A DNA stretch of 55,993 bases from Photorhabdus noenieputensis. Lineage in GTDB: Bacteria > Pseudomonadota > Gammaproteobacteria > Enterobacterales > Enterobacteriaceae. The notes under the pieces were generated by a model. It saw only the letters and a list, made by a program, of their open reading frames with translations. It was not told the DNA's origin and did not search any database. This document shows, piece after piece, positions 47,236 to 55,993 of the stretch (positions are counted from its first letter, which is position 1; each line of letters opens with the position of its first letter). The stretch is from positions 1-55,993 of the forward strand of contig NZ_RCWC01000039.1 of assembly GCF_018448935.1 (NCBI RefSeq). Direction: 5' to 3'. The position numbers were made by a program, and so were the translations under genes.

Positions 47236-47818
47236 ATTTACCCTCCTGGGAAAACCAGCGTTGTGACAAACATTCGCGTAAACGCATACGTGCACGCCAG
47301 AGCATCACATTCAGATTGCTGACAGAGAGCGCCATCTCCTGACAGATCTCCTGAGTCTCAAGACCAATAAATTCGCGCATCATAAATGCCCGAGCGTTTT
47401 GCGTTGGCAACTGTGTCAAACAAAGCTCGAAAACCGTCCAGAATTGCTCCTGTTCGGCCGCCTCATCCGGTAAATGCCAGCGCTGAGGATGCTCGTTTCG
47501 CGGCCAGTGACCAGATTCATCAAACAGCGCTTCGAAATTTTGCTCATCAACATCATCAGTCAGTTGCACGCTGCTGTGCCGATAACGCATACGCAAGGCG
47601 TCCGAGATTTTGTTACGCAGGATCGTAAACACCCAACTCTTCCAGGCGGCTCGTCCGGCAAAAGAAGCGGCATTCTTCATCGCCCCTTCCAGCGCCTCTT
47701 GGACAACATCTTCCGCCTGATGAAAATCATTCAACTGTAAGCTGGCAAACTGCAACATTTGTTTATGCAGCATGGAAAAAAACTGCGGATCCCGCAGCAA
47801 GTTACTGATATCGGACAT
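47228..47818 (-). CDS. ECF-family RNA polymerase sigma factor
   Basis: The 196-residue protein contains region 2 (QAEDVVQEALEGAMKNAASF, then SWVFTILRNKISDALR) and region 4 (AFMMREFIGLETQEICQEMA, LSVSNLNVMLWRARMRLREC), the ECF layout. It overlaps a zinc-finger anti-sigma gene and faces the bufferin operon tail-to-tail. In characterised bacteria an ECF factor controls bufferin genes in response to metal or oxidative stress, so this one likely controls the operon opposite. Base composition resembles the operon, supporting joint transfer. Confidence 0.9.
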   Translation of the reverse strand: MSDISNLLRDPQFFSMLHKQMLQFASLQLNDFHQAEDVVQEALEGAMKNAASFAGRAAWKSWVFTILRNKISDALRMRYRHSSVQLTDDVDEQNFEALFDESGHWPRNEHPQRWHLPDEAAEQEQFWTVFELCLTQLPTQNARAFMMREFIGLETQEICQEMALSVSNLNVMLWRARMRLRECLSQRWFSQEGKYA

Positions 47819-47860
47819 CTTAGTTTCTATCTCAACAGGATTGTTCGGGATAACCGGGTA

Positions 47861-48088
47861 TTACGAAACACCATTTTGGCGGAATCGTTTAAATTCACTC
47901 GCATGACTTAGGGACCGTTTGGGGAACAGAGGTAACTCTAAAGTGGCTTGCTCCCGCTTCTCAATCACAAGTGATGATAGCGGCAGGAGTAAGTCACTGT
48001 CCATGCAAACTGCCAGTAAAAACTTTTTCACTTTATCATTGGCGAAAAGCTGGCAGTGATAGATAGTCACGATGCTAAAGGTCAGCAA
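47861..48088 (-). CDS. Small unrecognised ORF before the right hairpin
   Basis: A 75-residue frame ending GVS at 47861, with a composition that is not obviously spurious (LPLFPKRSLSHASEFKRF), but no ribosome-binding site or family is recognised. It lies just before the sigma gene on the same strand and would be within the presumed insertion. It may be a degraded gene end or chance. Confidence 0.2.
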   Translation of the reverse strand: MLTFSIVTIYHCQLFANDKVKKFLLAVCMDSDLLLPLSSLVIEKREQATLELPLFPKRSLSHASEFKRFRQNGVS

Positions 48089-48092
48089 TCTG

Positions 48093-48121
48093 AAATGTGC
48101 ACGTTCACCACGTGCACATTT
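48093..48121. terminator. yiiM terminator hairpin, right copy of the duplicated 29-bp palindrome
   Basis: Aaatgtgcacg and cgtgcacattt with loop ttcacca: identical to 43903-43931 except for one loop base. It lies two bases beyond the yiiM stop (minus strand) and is followed on the plus strand by ttattattt, a T-rich tail that would suit trpS. Confidence 0.8.
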
Positions 48122-48123
48122 TA

Positions 48124-48795
48124 TTATTTCCCGAATAACCTACGGTTAAAATCCTCAATCTTTCCAAACATCACCCGCTTTTGCATAGTCAGGCTCCAAC
48201 TAGCAGATAACCCTGCGGCACTCATCAGCCGACGATATTGTTCCTCATCAAATGGCATATTAAAAGCAATCGCTATCGCTTCTTTAACTAAAACATCACT
48301 ATTACGGGAAACAAGAACGAGAGGCTCATCTGGGCTAACATTTCCTCTGGCAATAATTCTATAAAGCCAGCCACAACGGCCACTTTCCTGCATAATGGCA
48401 GAAAAATTGCTGATACCGGAATGAGAATTAAGTTTGTAGCAAGGCGAACGAGGCTGAGTTACCTGAATCATTGCTCCTCCCCAACTGAAAATATCGCCAA
48501 TACAAACATTTTCTTCAGTTAACCCCGTTGTGGAAATATTTTCACCAAATGCCGGAGCAATAAAAAAATCTTCTTGATCAGGGAATTGATGTTTCCAGAA
48601 ATCATAGTGTTCACGAGGATAATGACAAAGTGCACGATCAGGACCGCCGTGGAAACGGGTTTCAGCCTGCTCATCACCTTCTAATCCTAGAGAAGTCAGA
48701 CACAAGCTACCATCAACCATCCGTTTGTTAATTGCGCTGGCAGAAAGTTTTCCTGATATTTCAATTTTACCTGTATATACCTGCGGACAATACAT
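48124..48795 (-). CDS. yiiM: MOSC-domain protein YiiM
   Basis: YiiM belongs to the MOSC family; in E. coli it reduces N-hydroxylated bases such as 6-hydroxylaminopurine and needs molybdenum cofactor. The 223-residue sequence has GDEQAETRFHGGPDRALCHY, typical of this family, and a candidate cofactor Cys in QPRSPCYKLN. A C-terminal helical domain follows. It lies upstream of sodA on the same strand order as in E. coli and ends at the right hairpin. Confidence 0.9.
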   Translation of the reverse strand: MYCPQVYTGKIEISGKLSASAINKRMVDGSLCLTSLGLEGDEQAETRFHGGPDRALCHYPREHYDFWKHQFPDQEDFFIAPAFGENISTTGLTEENVCIGDIFSWGGAMIQVTQPRSPCYKLNSHSGISNFSAIMQESGRCGWLYRIIARGNVSPDEPLVLVSRNSDVLVKEAIAIAFNMPFDEEQYRRLMSAAGLSASWSLTMQKRVMFGKIEDFNRRLFGK

Positions 48796-48860
48796 AATGC
48801 ACTTTCCTTATTGAAATCAGTCTGACATCACCATCATAAACTAACATTCAACCAATAAAA

Positions 48861-48886
48861 ATGCCGGCAATCATATCAGCCGGCAT
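48861..48886 (-). terminator. sodA terminator
   Basis: Atgccggc and gccggcat make a perfect 8-bp stem with a 10-base loop, 27 bases after the sodA stop; on the minus strand it is followed by tttttattgg. Confidence 0.85.
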
Positions 48887-48913
48887 AGCAGAAAAGAGAA
48901 ATTATTCAGCAAA

Positions 48914-49540
48914 TTATTTCACTTTTTCCTGATAACGTATTGCTGCTTCATCCCAGTTAACAACGCTCCAGAACGCTTTAATATAGTCAGGACGACGGTT
49001 TTGGTACTGTAAGTAATAAGCATGTTCCCAAACATCCAGACCAATAATCGGATAACCAGATGCACCAGAAATAGCTTCACCCATTAATGGGCTATCCTGG
49101 TTAGCAGTCGATACAACCGCCAGTTTGCCATCATCTTTCAGTACTAACCACGCCCAGCCAGAACCAAAACGGGTAGCCGCTGCTTGCTCAAATTTCTCTT
49201 TAAAAGAATCTATGCTACCGAAGTCACGTTCAATAGCTTCTTTTAATGGGCCTTGCAAAGTTGTACCTAATTTCAGACCTTTCCAAAACAAGCTATGGTT
49301 AGCGTGTCCACCAGCATTGTTACGTACAAAAGTACGTTTATCAGCAGGTATCTTATCTAATTGCTGAATCAGATCATCAATATCCAGCCCCACCAGCTCA
49401 GGGAAAGCTTCCAAGGCGCTATTGGTATTATTGACGTAAGTCTGATGATGCTTGGTATGGTGGATTTCCATCGTCTGCTTATCAAAATGAGGTTCCAGAG
49501 CTTCATAAGAATAAGGAAGAGAAGGTAATGAATAGCTCAT
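48914..49540 (-). CDS. sodA: Superoxide dismutase, Mn type
   Basis: SodA converts superoxide to O2 and H2O2. The 208-residue protein begins [20 protein letters not shown] and has the metal ligands His27 in [13 protein letters not shown], a His in NHSLFWKGL, and Asp and His in LDVWEHAYY. The Gly in the Mn-type GSGWAWLV and the length fit Mn-SOD. The start is chosen by ggag 8 bases upstream; an extension to 49582 is not supported. Control by iron and oxygen regulators is likely given the upstream promoter. Confidence 0.97.
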   Translation of the reverse strand: MSYSLPSLPYSYEALEPHFDKQTMEIHHTKHHQTYVNNTNSALEAFPELVGLDIDDLIQQLDKIPADKRTFVRNNAGGHANHSLFWKGLKLGTTLQGPLKEAIERDFGSIDSFKEKFEQAAATRFGSGWAWLVLKDDGKLAVVSTANQDSPLMGEAISGASGYPIIGLDVWEHAYYLQYQNRRPDYIKAFWSVVNWDEAAIRYQEKVK

Positions 49541-49600
49541 ATCATGTACTCCAGTCATATAAGAATGGTTCAAAGTCCACACCTTGTGAACAACGTGATC

Positions 49601-49640
49601 ATTATAGTTAATTAAATATTATTGGAAATGTTTATCAATA
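49601..49640 (-). promoter_or_regulatory. sodA promoter with a degenerate Fur-like site
   Basis: On the minus strand tataat (49606-49601) is preceded by the run gataaacatttccaataat and atttaattaac, which resembles the E. coli sodA promoter (gataatcattttcaatatca, then tttaattaactataatga). That region carries Fur and ArcA control in E. coli. The Fur match is partial, about 11 of 19 bases. Confidence 0.4.
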
Positions 49641-49913
49641 CCATATTCTCATTATGGTTTTATTATACAACTGTGTTTCAGTGACTTATCAGTCAATTTA
49701 TCTATATTTAACATTATTATTGGATTAGGATTTTGAATTACTATTTTTGGTTAGCAATTAAACCTAAAGAAACCCGCCACACTAAATGACAATCACGTGA
49801 AAAATATTCTTTTTATTGCGTGATCTTCCGCGCAAAAAAAAAACAAAAATTCTCTTTACACTTTAGTTAACTTTGATTTGACATAATATTAACATTCGCA
49901 AGGAGAATATTAC
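49641..49913. other. Divergent control region between sodA and acs
   Basis: About 270 bp, AT-rich with no gene. A sequence attgcgtgatcttccgcgca near 49816 has a partial CRP-site half (gtgatct), which would fit acs control, but the second half does not match well. Confidence 0.3.
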
Positions 49914-51869
49914 ATGACCAAAATAATGAAGCACCCTATTCCTGCCTACATTGCAGAACATGCCCTGATGAATAAACAACAATATCAACAAGATTACCAA
50001 TTATCGTTACAAGATCCCGAAAGGTTCTGGGGCGAGAAAGGCAAAATTATTGACTGGATTAAACCTTACACCAAGGTAAAAAATACCTCTTTTGATCCTG
50101 GGCATATCAATATCCGCTGGTTTGAAGATGGAACACTAAACTTAAGCGCAAATTGTCTTGATCGTCATCTAAAAGAACGTGGTGATCAAACCGCTATTAT
50201 CTGGGAAGGTGATGATCCAACAGAATCCAAAACAATAACCTATCGTGAACTACATCATGATGTATGTCAGTTCGCTAATATATTGAAAAATCTGGATATT
50301 AAAAAAGGCGATGTTGTAGCTATTTACATGCCGATGGTGCCAGAAGCAGCGGTTGCCATGCTGGCATGTGCCCGCATTGGTGCTATTCACTCTGTTATTT
50401 TCGCAGGTTTTTCTCCTGATGCCGTATCCGGGCGTATCATCGATTCAAACACCAAATTGGTCATTACCGCCGATGAAGGATTGAGAGCCGGACGCACCAT
50501 TCCCCTGAAAAAGAATGTTGATGACGCATTAAATAATGCAGCCGTTGTCAACGTATCCAATGTGATCGTTTTTAAACGTACTGGAAATATTGGTCACTGG
50601 CAACCCGGCCGTGACCTTTGGTGGCATGAATTGGTCGCAGACGCTAGTGCTGATTGTCCCGTTGAAGAGATGAATGCAGAAGACCCACTGTTTATCCTCT
50701 ATACCTCAGGTTCTACCGGTAAACCTAAAGGTGTACTGCACACTACTGGAGGTTACCTTGTATATGCATCTCTAACATTTAAATATGTATTCGACTATCA
50801 GCCCGGGGAAGTCTATTGGTGCACAGCAGATGTGGGATGGGTTACCGGGCATAGCTACCTGCTCTACGGCCCCCTTTCCTGCGGCGCTATTACTCTAATG
50901 TTTGAAGGCGTACCGAACTATCCTGCGGTTAACCGTCTGAGCCAGGTTATAGATAAACACCAGGTAAATATCCTGTACACAGCACCCACAGCGATTCGTG
51001 CCCTGATGGCTGAAGGTGACAAAGCCATTGAAGGAACGAAACGTACTTCTCTGCGGATTATGGGATCAGTTGGCGAGCCGATTAACCCGGAAGCTTGGGA
51101 ATGGTATTACCAGAAAATTGGTAACAGCAAATGCCCGATTGTCGATACCTGGTGGCAAACAGAAACTGGTGGCTTCATGATCACACCACTGCCTGGCGCA
51201 ACCGAACTAAAAGCAGGTTCCGCAACGCTACCTTTCTTCGGTGTTCAGCCCGCGTTGGTTGATAATCTTGGTGAACTGCTAGAAGGTGTTTGTGAAGGAA
51301 ACCTGGTTATTACCGATTCTTGGCCAGGACAAGCACGCTCACTATTTGGCGATCATGACCGTTTCGAACAAACCTATTTCTCTACCTTTAAGGGAATGTA
51401 TTTTAGTGGTGATGGCGCACGCCGTGATGAAGATGGCTACTATTGGATAACCGGCCGTGTTGATGATGTGCTGAATATTTCCGGCCACCGTCTAGGTACT
51501 GCTGAAATTGAATCTGCTTTGGTCTCCCATCCTAAAATTGCAGAAGCTGCTGTCGTAGGCACCCCACATAATATTAAAGGGCAGGCAATTTATGCCTATG
51601 TCACCTTGAATCACGGTGAAGAACCCTCCCCAGAACTCTATACAGAAGTCCGTAATTGGGTACGTAAAGAAATCGGCCCAATCGCTACACCAGATATCCT
51701 ACATTGGACAGACTCCTTACCAAAAACCCGTTCAGGAAAAATTATGCGTCGTATCCTGCGCAAAATAGCCTCCGGCGATACCAGCAATCTAGGAGACATT
51801 TCAACGCTAGCAGATCCAGGAGTAGTAGAAAAATTGTTGGAAGAAAAACAAACAATGAGTATTTCGTGA
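49914..51869 (+). CDS. acs: Acetyl-CoA synthetase
   Basis: Acs makes acetyl-CoA from acetate, ATP and CoA, scavenging low acetate. The 651-residue AMP-forming enzyme has the ATP loop [12 protein letters not shown], the WWQTETGG and [18 protein letters not shown] motifs and the C-terminal acetylation site [11 protein letters not shown] (Lys about 609). Length matches E. coli (652). Aggaga 7 bases upstream supports the start. It heads the acs-yjcH-actP operon. Confidence 0.97.
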   Translation: MTKIMKHPIPAYIAEHALMNKQQYQQDYQLSLQDPERFWGEKGKIIDWIKPYTKVKNTSFDPGHINIRWFEDGTLNLSANCLDRHLKERGDQTAIIWEGDDPTESKTITYRELHHDVCQFANILKNLDIKKGDVVAIYMPMVPEAAVAMLACARIGAIHSVIFAGFSPDAVSGRIIDSNTKLVITADEGLRAGRTIPLKKNVDDALNNAAVVNVSNVIVFKRTGNIGHWQPGRDLWWHELVADASADCPVEEMNAEDPLFILYTSGSTGKPKGVLHTTGGYLVYASLTFKYVFDYQPGEVYWCTADVGWVTGHSYLLYGPLSCGAITLMFEGVPNYPAVNRLSQVIDKHQVNILYTAPTAIRALMAEGDKAIEGTKRTSLRIMGSVGEPINPEAWEWYYQKIGNSKCPIVDTWWQTETGGFMITPLPGATELKAGSATLPFFGVQPALVDNLGELLEGVCEGNLVITDSWPGQARSLFGDHDRFEQTYFSTFKGMYFSGDGARRDEDGYYWITGRVDDVLNISGHRLGTAEIESALVSHPKIAEAAVVGTPHNIKGQAIYAYVTLNHGEEPSPELYTEVRNWVRKEIGPIATPDILHWTDSLPKTRSGKIMRRILRKIASGDTSNLGDISTLADPGVVEKLLEEKQTMSIS

Positions 51870-51932
51870 CAGATCATGCCGCCGGAAGGCGGCTGTAATC
51901 AAAATATAATAAATAGAAGAGGATATACTCCG

Positions 51933-52244
51933 ATGAATGACGATATTTATCTAGGGATCGAGAATAACCCTCGTTTCAAAGAATTGGTTGAAAAGCGAGG
52001 ACGTTTTGCATGGTTGCTATCAATAATCACATTAATTCTGTATGTCGGTTTTATTTTTCTCATTGCATTTGCCCCCGAATGGCTAGGTACTCCCCTTTAT
52101 AACGATTCCAGTATTACCCGTGGAATACCGGTTGGTATTGGTTTAATTGTTATTTCATTCATCTTAACCGGCTTATATGTAATCAGAGCCAATAACGAGT
52201 TTGATCACCTTACTTCACAAATTCTCAGTGAGGTAAAGAAATGA
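51933..52244 (+). CDS. yjcH: DUF485 inner-membrane protein YjcH
   Basis: A 103-residue protein with two membrane helices (about 24-46 and 60-85) and the DUF485 pattern [20 protein letters not shown]. It is co-transcribed with acs and actP in enterobacteria, where it is thought to support acetate uptake. The start MNDDIYLGI replaces a longer frame from 51876 that overlaps the leader. It overlaps actP by 4 bases (ATGA). Confidence 0.93.
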   Translation: MNDDIYLGIENNPRFKELVEKRGRFAWLLSIITLILYVGFIFLIAFAPEWLGTPLYNDSSITRGIPVGIGLIVISFILTGLYVIRANNEFDHLTSQILSEVKK

Positions 52245-53890
52245 AAAAGTTCCTGTTATTAGCGATAGTGCTATTTCCTCATCCCTCTTGGGCTAACGTA
52301 ATCTCTGAAACTGGAGAAAAGCAACCTATCAACATTCAGGCCATCATCATGTTTGTCCTGTTTGTTGGTTTTACACTCTATATCACTTACTGGGCCTCAA
52401 AAAAAACACGCTCCCGTACTGATTACTACACGGCAGGTGGACGTATTACTGGTTTTCAAAATGGAATGGCAATCGCGGGAGATTTTATGTCCGCAGCATC
52501 ATTCCTCGGCATTTCTGCCTTAGTCTATACGTCTGGTTATGATGGACTAATTTACTCTATCGGTTTCTTGATTGGCTGGCCTATTATCCTATTTCTGATT
52601 GCCGAAAGATTAAGAAACCTTGGACGCTATACTTTTGCTGATGTCGCTTCTTACCGGTTACAGCAACGCCCAATCCGTACGTTATCTGCAATTGGTTCAC
52701 TGTTTGTCGTCGCCCTTTATCTTATCGCTCAGATGGTCGGGGCAGGTAAACTTATCGAATTGCTTTTTGGGCTTAATTACCATGTAGCGGTCGTATTGGT
52801 TGGTATCCTGATGGTACTTTATGTTCTGTTTGGCGGTATGCTCGCAACGACCTGGGTACAAATTATCAAAGCTATCCTGTTGCTAGCTGGTGCCACCTTT
52901 ATGGCCCTTATGGTCATGAAAACAGTAAACTTCAATTTCAATACGCTATTTAAAGAAGCCATTGCTGTTCACTCAAGAGGTGAAGCCATCATGAGTCCAG
53001 GAGGGTTGGTATCTGACCCAATATCCGCACTTTCTCTAGGTCTCGCATTGATGTTTGGTACTGCCGGTTTACCTCATATTATTATGCGCTTCTTTACTGT
53101 AAGTGATGCGAAAGAGGCCCGAAAGAGTGTTTTCTACGCTACCGGCTTTATTGGTTATTTTTACATTCTGACCTTTATCATCGGTTTCGGCGCTATTTTA
53201 CTGGTTAGTCCAAACCCTTCCTTTAAAGATGCTACCGGCGCACTCATTGGTGGTACTAACATGGCAGCCGTTCACCTCGCTAATGCAGTTGGAGGCAACT
53301 TATTCTTGGGTTTTATATCTGCTGTCGCTTTTGCCACAATTCTTGCCGTTGTTGCGGGGCTAACGCTGGCTGGTGCATCAGCGGTATCACATGACCTATA
53401 TGCAAATGCCATTAAACGTGGTAAAGCCAATGAACGAGATGAACTGAAAGTATCAAAAATAACAGTTGTGATACTTGGGTTTATCGCAATCGGATTAGGA
53501 ATTTTATTTGAAAACCAGAATATAGCCTTCATGGTTGGATTGGCATTTTCTATTGCTGCAAGCTGTAACTTCCCAATTATTCTTTTATCTATGTACTGGC
53601 GTAAACTCACTACCCGTGGAGCCTTAGTAGGAGGTTGGCTAGGATTAATTACAGCAGTAGTTTTGATGATTCTCGGCCCAACAATCTGGGTTAGCATTCT
53701 TGGTCACGAGAAACCAATCTATCCTTATGAATATCCAGCATTATTTTCAATGATTACCGCTTTTATTGGTTCATGGCTATTTTCTATCACCGATAATTCA
53801 CAACAAGGTATGCAGGAAAGAGAACAATTTAGAATCCAGTTTATTCGATCACAAACAGGATTTGGTATCGCACAAGGAAAAGCACATTAA
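52241..53890 (+). CDS. actP: Acetate permease ActP
   Basis: ActP is a sodium:solute symporter (SSS family) for acetate and glycolate. The 549-residue protein has an N-terminal signal-like helix followed by 13 predicted membrane helices and the SSS motif [20 protein letters not shown] with [11 protein letters not shown]. It completes the acetate operon and is followed by a terminator. Confidence 0.96.
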   Translation: MKKFLLLAIVLFPHPSWANVISETGEKQPINIQAIIMFVLFVGFTLYITYWASKKTRSRTDYYTAGGRITGFQNGMAIAGDFMSAASFLGISALVYTSGYDGLIYSIGFLIGWPIILFLIAERLRNLGRYTFADVASYRLQQRPIRTLSAIGSLFVVALYLIAQMVGAGKLIELLFGLNYHVAVVLVGILMVLYVLFGGMLATTWVQIIKAILLLAGATFMALMVMKTVNFNFNTLFKEAIAVHSRGEAIMSPGGLVSDPISALSLGLALMFGTAGLPHIIMRFFTVSDAKEARKSVFYATGFIGYFYILTFIIGFGAILLVSPNPSFKDATGALIGGTNMAAVHLANAVGGNLFLGFISAVAFATILAVVAGLTLAGASAVSHDLYANAIKRGKANERDELKVSKITVVILGFIAIGLGILFENQNIAFMVGLAFSIAASCNFPIILLSMYWRKLTTRGALVGGWLGLITAVVLMILGPTIWVSILGHEKPIYPYEYPALFSMITAFIGSWLFSITDNSQQGMQEREQFRIQFIRSQTGFGIAQGKAH

Positions 53891-53907
53891 TTACATTTTT
53901 ATGTCCA

Positions 53908-53927
53908 ACCTCTCCTTCGGGAGAGGT
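53908..53927 (+). terminator. acs-yjcH-actP terminator
   Basis: Acctctcc-ttcg-ggagaggt with a stable tetraloop, followed by attttcatt, 17 bases after the actP stop. Confidence 0.85.
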
Positions 53928-54043
53928 ATTTTCATTAGAAACCACCTAAATTCAGAGCTATTTCACAAGTTAACCTCTTGTTTTAATCCCAGGTTAATGA
54001 TTAACTCTTTTATTTCAATTTATTAATTAAATTATTAATCTGT

Positions 54044-55621
54044 ATGCGAAAAAAATGGCCAATTATTATTTTGATTCTCTCTTTACTACCGATAATTTTC
54101 ACTAGTGATTTATCTGATGAGTATAAGTTAAAAATAATATTACTAAGTTTCTTACTAGCAAGTGTTAATGCATTTTTTTATTGTTATAAATATCTTAAGC
54201 CTTTGGTTTTACTTATTTCTCTATTATGGTCGCTTAATATATCCACATCATTTTTCTTCTTTAATGAACATCAGATAAGCTTTTCTTCAACTATTGCTAA
54301 TACTTTTATTAATACAAATAGCAATGAAGCTGTAGGTATGTTGTCCTACAACAAATACTATGTGTTTTTCTTTATTTTCATGCTGTTAATATATTTTTTG
54401 TCTATTAGATGGCTATCAAAAAATATAGACAAAAGATTACTAAAATCTAGTTTATGGGCTTTTATTTTTGTCTGTCTGTTAGCACCTGTTGACTACTATA
54501 TCTCAGGAAAAAAATATTCAAATGATATTATTCTATCAGAACACTTTTTAATGGGAACACCATTCTATAACTCATCAGCAATGGTAAAAGCAATATATGA
54601 AAATCAACAAATTAAAAATATTTCTTCTGTTAAAGTTAATTTTAATTATGTAAAAGAAGATAAAGATATTGATATTTACATATTGATGATAGGAGAATCA
54701 GCAAGAAGAGATCGTATGTCTCTGTACGGTTATAACAAAACCACAACACCAACATTGGACACGATGCAGAGAAATATGTTGATATTCAATCAAGCTATTT
54801 CTCCAGCTCCAGTGACTATATTATCCTTACCTATTTCGCTTTCTAATATTACTCTATATCAGCTCAGAAATAAGGTTCATTATGCCGACAATATTATATC
54901 TTTAGCTAAAGATGCAGGATTTAAGACAACTTGGATAAGTAACCAAGGAAGGTCAGGTAAAAGTAATAGCCTGATCACAATTATTGCTAATATGGCTGAA
55001 AGCCAAAAATGGAATGAATATATTGGATATGATGAAGAGTTACTACCCTATTTAGATGATGCGCTAAAACAGAAAGGTAAAAAATTTATTATTATGCATA
55101 TCTATGGTAGTCATGAACCATCCTGTAACCGATTTCCCGAAAATAAACTGGTATCTTTTTCATCGAACGAAGATGATAATTGCTATGACAGCTCAATAGC
55201 TTATACAGATCAGCTAATAGAGAAAATTATTAATAAAATCAAAGATTATAAAGCATCTATTCTCTATTTTTCAGATCATGGATTACAACGTTTAGATAAA
55301 AACGGTGACATTCATTATCACCACGGAGTTAGTCATCCTCGAAAAGAAGCTTATAATATCCCCTTATTTATCTGGTATAACGATAATGTTAATCCAAGAT
55401 ATCGTCATACTGGTGTAATAAATATCCCTTTCTCAACTTCAGATAATTATTACCTTATCAGTGATTGGCTAGGTATTTATCATAAATCTCCAGAATACTG
55501 CCGTTCACCATTAAGCAATTGTTTTAAATCACAGAAAGAGCTAATGGTGATCGATGGGAATAAAAACCTGATGAAATATAGCGAGCTTTCTGATGAGAAA
55601 GATATCAAAAACTTTAGGTAA
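54044..55621 (+). CDS. Phosphoethanolamine transferase-like protein (EptA/CptA superfamily)
   Basis: The 525-residue protein has five N-terminal membrane helices (about 5-20, 27-47, 51-72, 105-123, 137-150) and a periplasmic sulfatase-fold domain. Zinc/catalytic positions appear as Glu218 (IGESARRD), a candidate nucleophile Thr258 (SPAPVTILSLPIS), Asp and His in YFSDHG and a His in HHGVSHPRKEAYNIP. Such enzymes move phosphoethanolamine to lipid A, core sugars or other envelope glycans and can confer polymyxin resistance; the acceptor cannot be told. The gene is markedly more AT-rich than its neighbours, lacks a clear ribosome-binding site and stands alone before the rRNA operon, suggesting acquisition. 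Confidence 0.85.
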   Translation: MRKKWPIIILILSLLPIIFTSDLSDEYKLKIILLSFLLASVNAFFYCYKYLKPLVLLISLLWSLNISTSFFFFNEHQISFSSTIANTFINTNSNEAVGMLSYNKYYVFFFIFMLLIYFLSIRWLSKNIDKRLLKSSLWAFIFVCLLAPVDYYISGKKYSNDIILSEHFLMGTPFYNSSAMVKAIYENQQIKNISSVKVNFNYVKEDKDIDIYILMIGESARRDRMSLYGYNKTTTPTLDTMQRNMLIFNQAISPAPVTILSLPISLSNITLYQLRNKVHYADNIISLAKDAGFKTTWISNQGRSGKSNSLITIIANMAESQKWNEYIGYDEELLPYLDDALKQKGKKFIIMHIYGSHEPSCNRFPENKLVSFSSNEDDNCYDSSIAYTDQLIEKIINKIKDYKASILYFSDHGLQRLDKNGDIHYHHGVSHPRKEAYNIPLFIWYNDNVNPRYRHTGVINIPFSTSDNYYLISDWLGIYHKSPEYCRSPLSNCFKSQKELMVIDGNKNLMKYSELSDEKDIKNFR

Positions 55622-55830
55622 ATGACTTAAATTTCAATATCCAAGTATCTTAGCCATGATATCAACCATAAATACACTATTTATAGGCATACTCTGGGCA
55701 TAAGAAAACGTAAATCTACTATTGACTCTCATTCAAGTCAGCCATTGTATTGTAGGTAGCCCTGAGAATACGAATAGAAGTAGTAACCAGATAATATAAG
55801 CAAACAAAATGATACATACCTTAATACGCA
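55622..55830. other. Intergenic region between the transferase gene and the rRNA operon
   Basis: About 210 bp without a coding frame. It separates the plus-strand transferase gene from the minus-strand rRNA operon terminator. Nothing specific was recognised. Confidence 0.3.
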
Positions 55831-55831
55831 A

Positions 55832-55857
55832 AAACCCCCAGCTTACGCTGAGGGTTT
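55832..55857 (-). terminator. rRNA operon terminator
   Basis: Aaacccccagc and gctgagggttt pair around ttac; on the minus strand the hairpin is followed by tttttgcg. It lies about 15 bases beyond the 5S gene, as in enterobacterial rrn operons. Confidence 0.85.
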
Positions 55858-55870
55858 CTACTGTATTTAA

Positions 55871-55989
55871 AGCCTGGCAGTGTCCTACTCTCACATGGGG
55901 AGACCCCACACTACCATCGGCGCTACGGCGTTTCACTGCTGAGTTCGGCATGGGGTCAGGTGGGACCACCGCGCTATCGCCGCCAGGCA
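55871..55989 (-). rRNA. rrf: 5S ribosomal RNA
   Basis: The minus strand reads tgcctggcggcgatagcgcg, then the conserved ggtcccacctgaccccatgc and cgaactcagcagtgaaacgc blocks, ending gagagtaggacactgccagg. This is nearly identical to E. coli 5S rRNA over about 119 bases, including both ends of the terminal stem. The rest of the operon lies beyond the window edge. Exact ends may be off by one or two bases. Confidence 0.97.
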
Positions 55990-55993
55990 TATT

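Noticed and set aside
47050-47740. Plus-strand frames opposite the sigma/anti-sigma genes
   Set aside because: The minus-strand genes have clear sigma region 2/4 and zinc-finger motifs; the plus frames have none.
49816-49840. CRP site before acs
   Set aside because: Only one half-site (gtgatct) is convincing; the other half does not match, so it was not listed as a feature.
53272-53697. 141-codon minus-strand frame in actP
   Set aside because: It is antisense to conserved transmembrane helices of actP, with no ribosome site.

Overview
The window looks like a chromosomal segment of an insect-pathogenic Morganellaceae bacterium, most likely Photorhabdus (Xenorhabdus is the alternative). The housekeeping genes are gammaproteobacterial and in enterobacterial order (pckA-hslO-hslR-igaA / nudE / mrcA / hofMNOQ-aroK-aroB-damX-dam-rpe-gph-trpS; acs-yjcH-actP). 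Base composition is AT-rich. A 127-bp MITE with tataccc...gggtata ends, of a kind I associate with these genomes, occurs once in full and once as a 35-bp remnant. Species assignment is inference from recall, not from a search.

Layout. 1-4.8 kb is a gene graveyard: a truncated IS982-like transposase, a frameshifted MFS exporter, an ATP-grasp ligase gene broken by stops, a frameshift and a MITE scar, two unrecognised decayed reading frames and an IS200/IS605-type right-end hairpin. One intact DUF4143 ATPase gene sits there, preceded by six perfect-period 23-bp repeats. 4.9-10 kb holds a pair of unknown membrane proteins, an alpha/beta hydrolase and the cyanate detoxification locus (cynT-cynS, divergent cynR) with a duplicated control region. 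10-17.1 kb is a complete Wadjet anti-plasmid operon (jetA-jetB-jetC-jetD, minus strand). 17.4-24.1 kb carries a secreted-type lipoprotein pullulanase with MalT-box-like sites, then a periplasmic GlcG/HbpS-like protein beside a two-component system. 24.5-43.9 kb is mostly core genome: the iron-responsive sRNA RyhB with a Fur box, yhhW, pckA, the Hsp33/Hsp15 genes, igaA, nudE, PBP1a, the hof DNA-uptake cluster (with an apparent hofP-hofQ fusion), shikimate genes, dam, rpe, gph and trpS.

43.9-48.1 kb is an inserted, visibly GC-richer module: a bufferin-type RiPP operon (DUF2282 precursor, DUF692/MNIO enzyme, DUF2063 partner, DoxX protein) facing an ECF sigma/zinc-finger anti-sigma pair. The module is flanked by two near-identical 29-bp hairpins. 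The flanking bases suggest these were once a single bidirectional terminator shared by trpS and yiiM. 48.1-56 kb continues with yiiM, sodA, acs-yjcH-actP, an AT-rich phosphoethanolamine-transferase-like gene and the 5S rRNA end of an rRNA operon read from the minus strand.

The most noteworthy systems are the bufferin/MNIO island with its duplicated terminator, the intact Wadjet operon, the 23-bp repeat array, the cyn control-region duplication and the HofP-HofQ fusion. All functions are read from sequence motifs and remembered family features; no database search was run.
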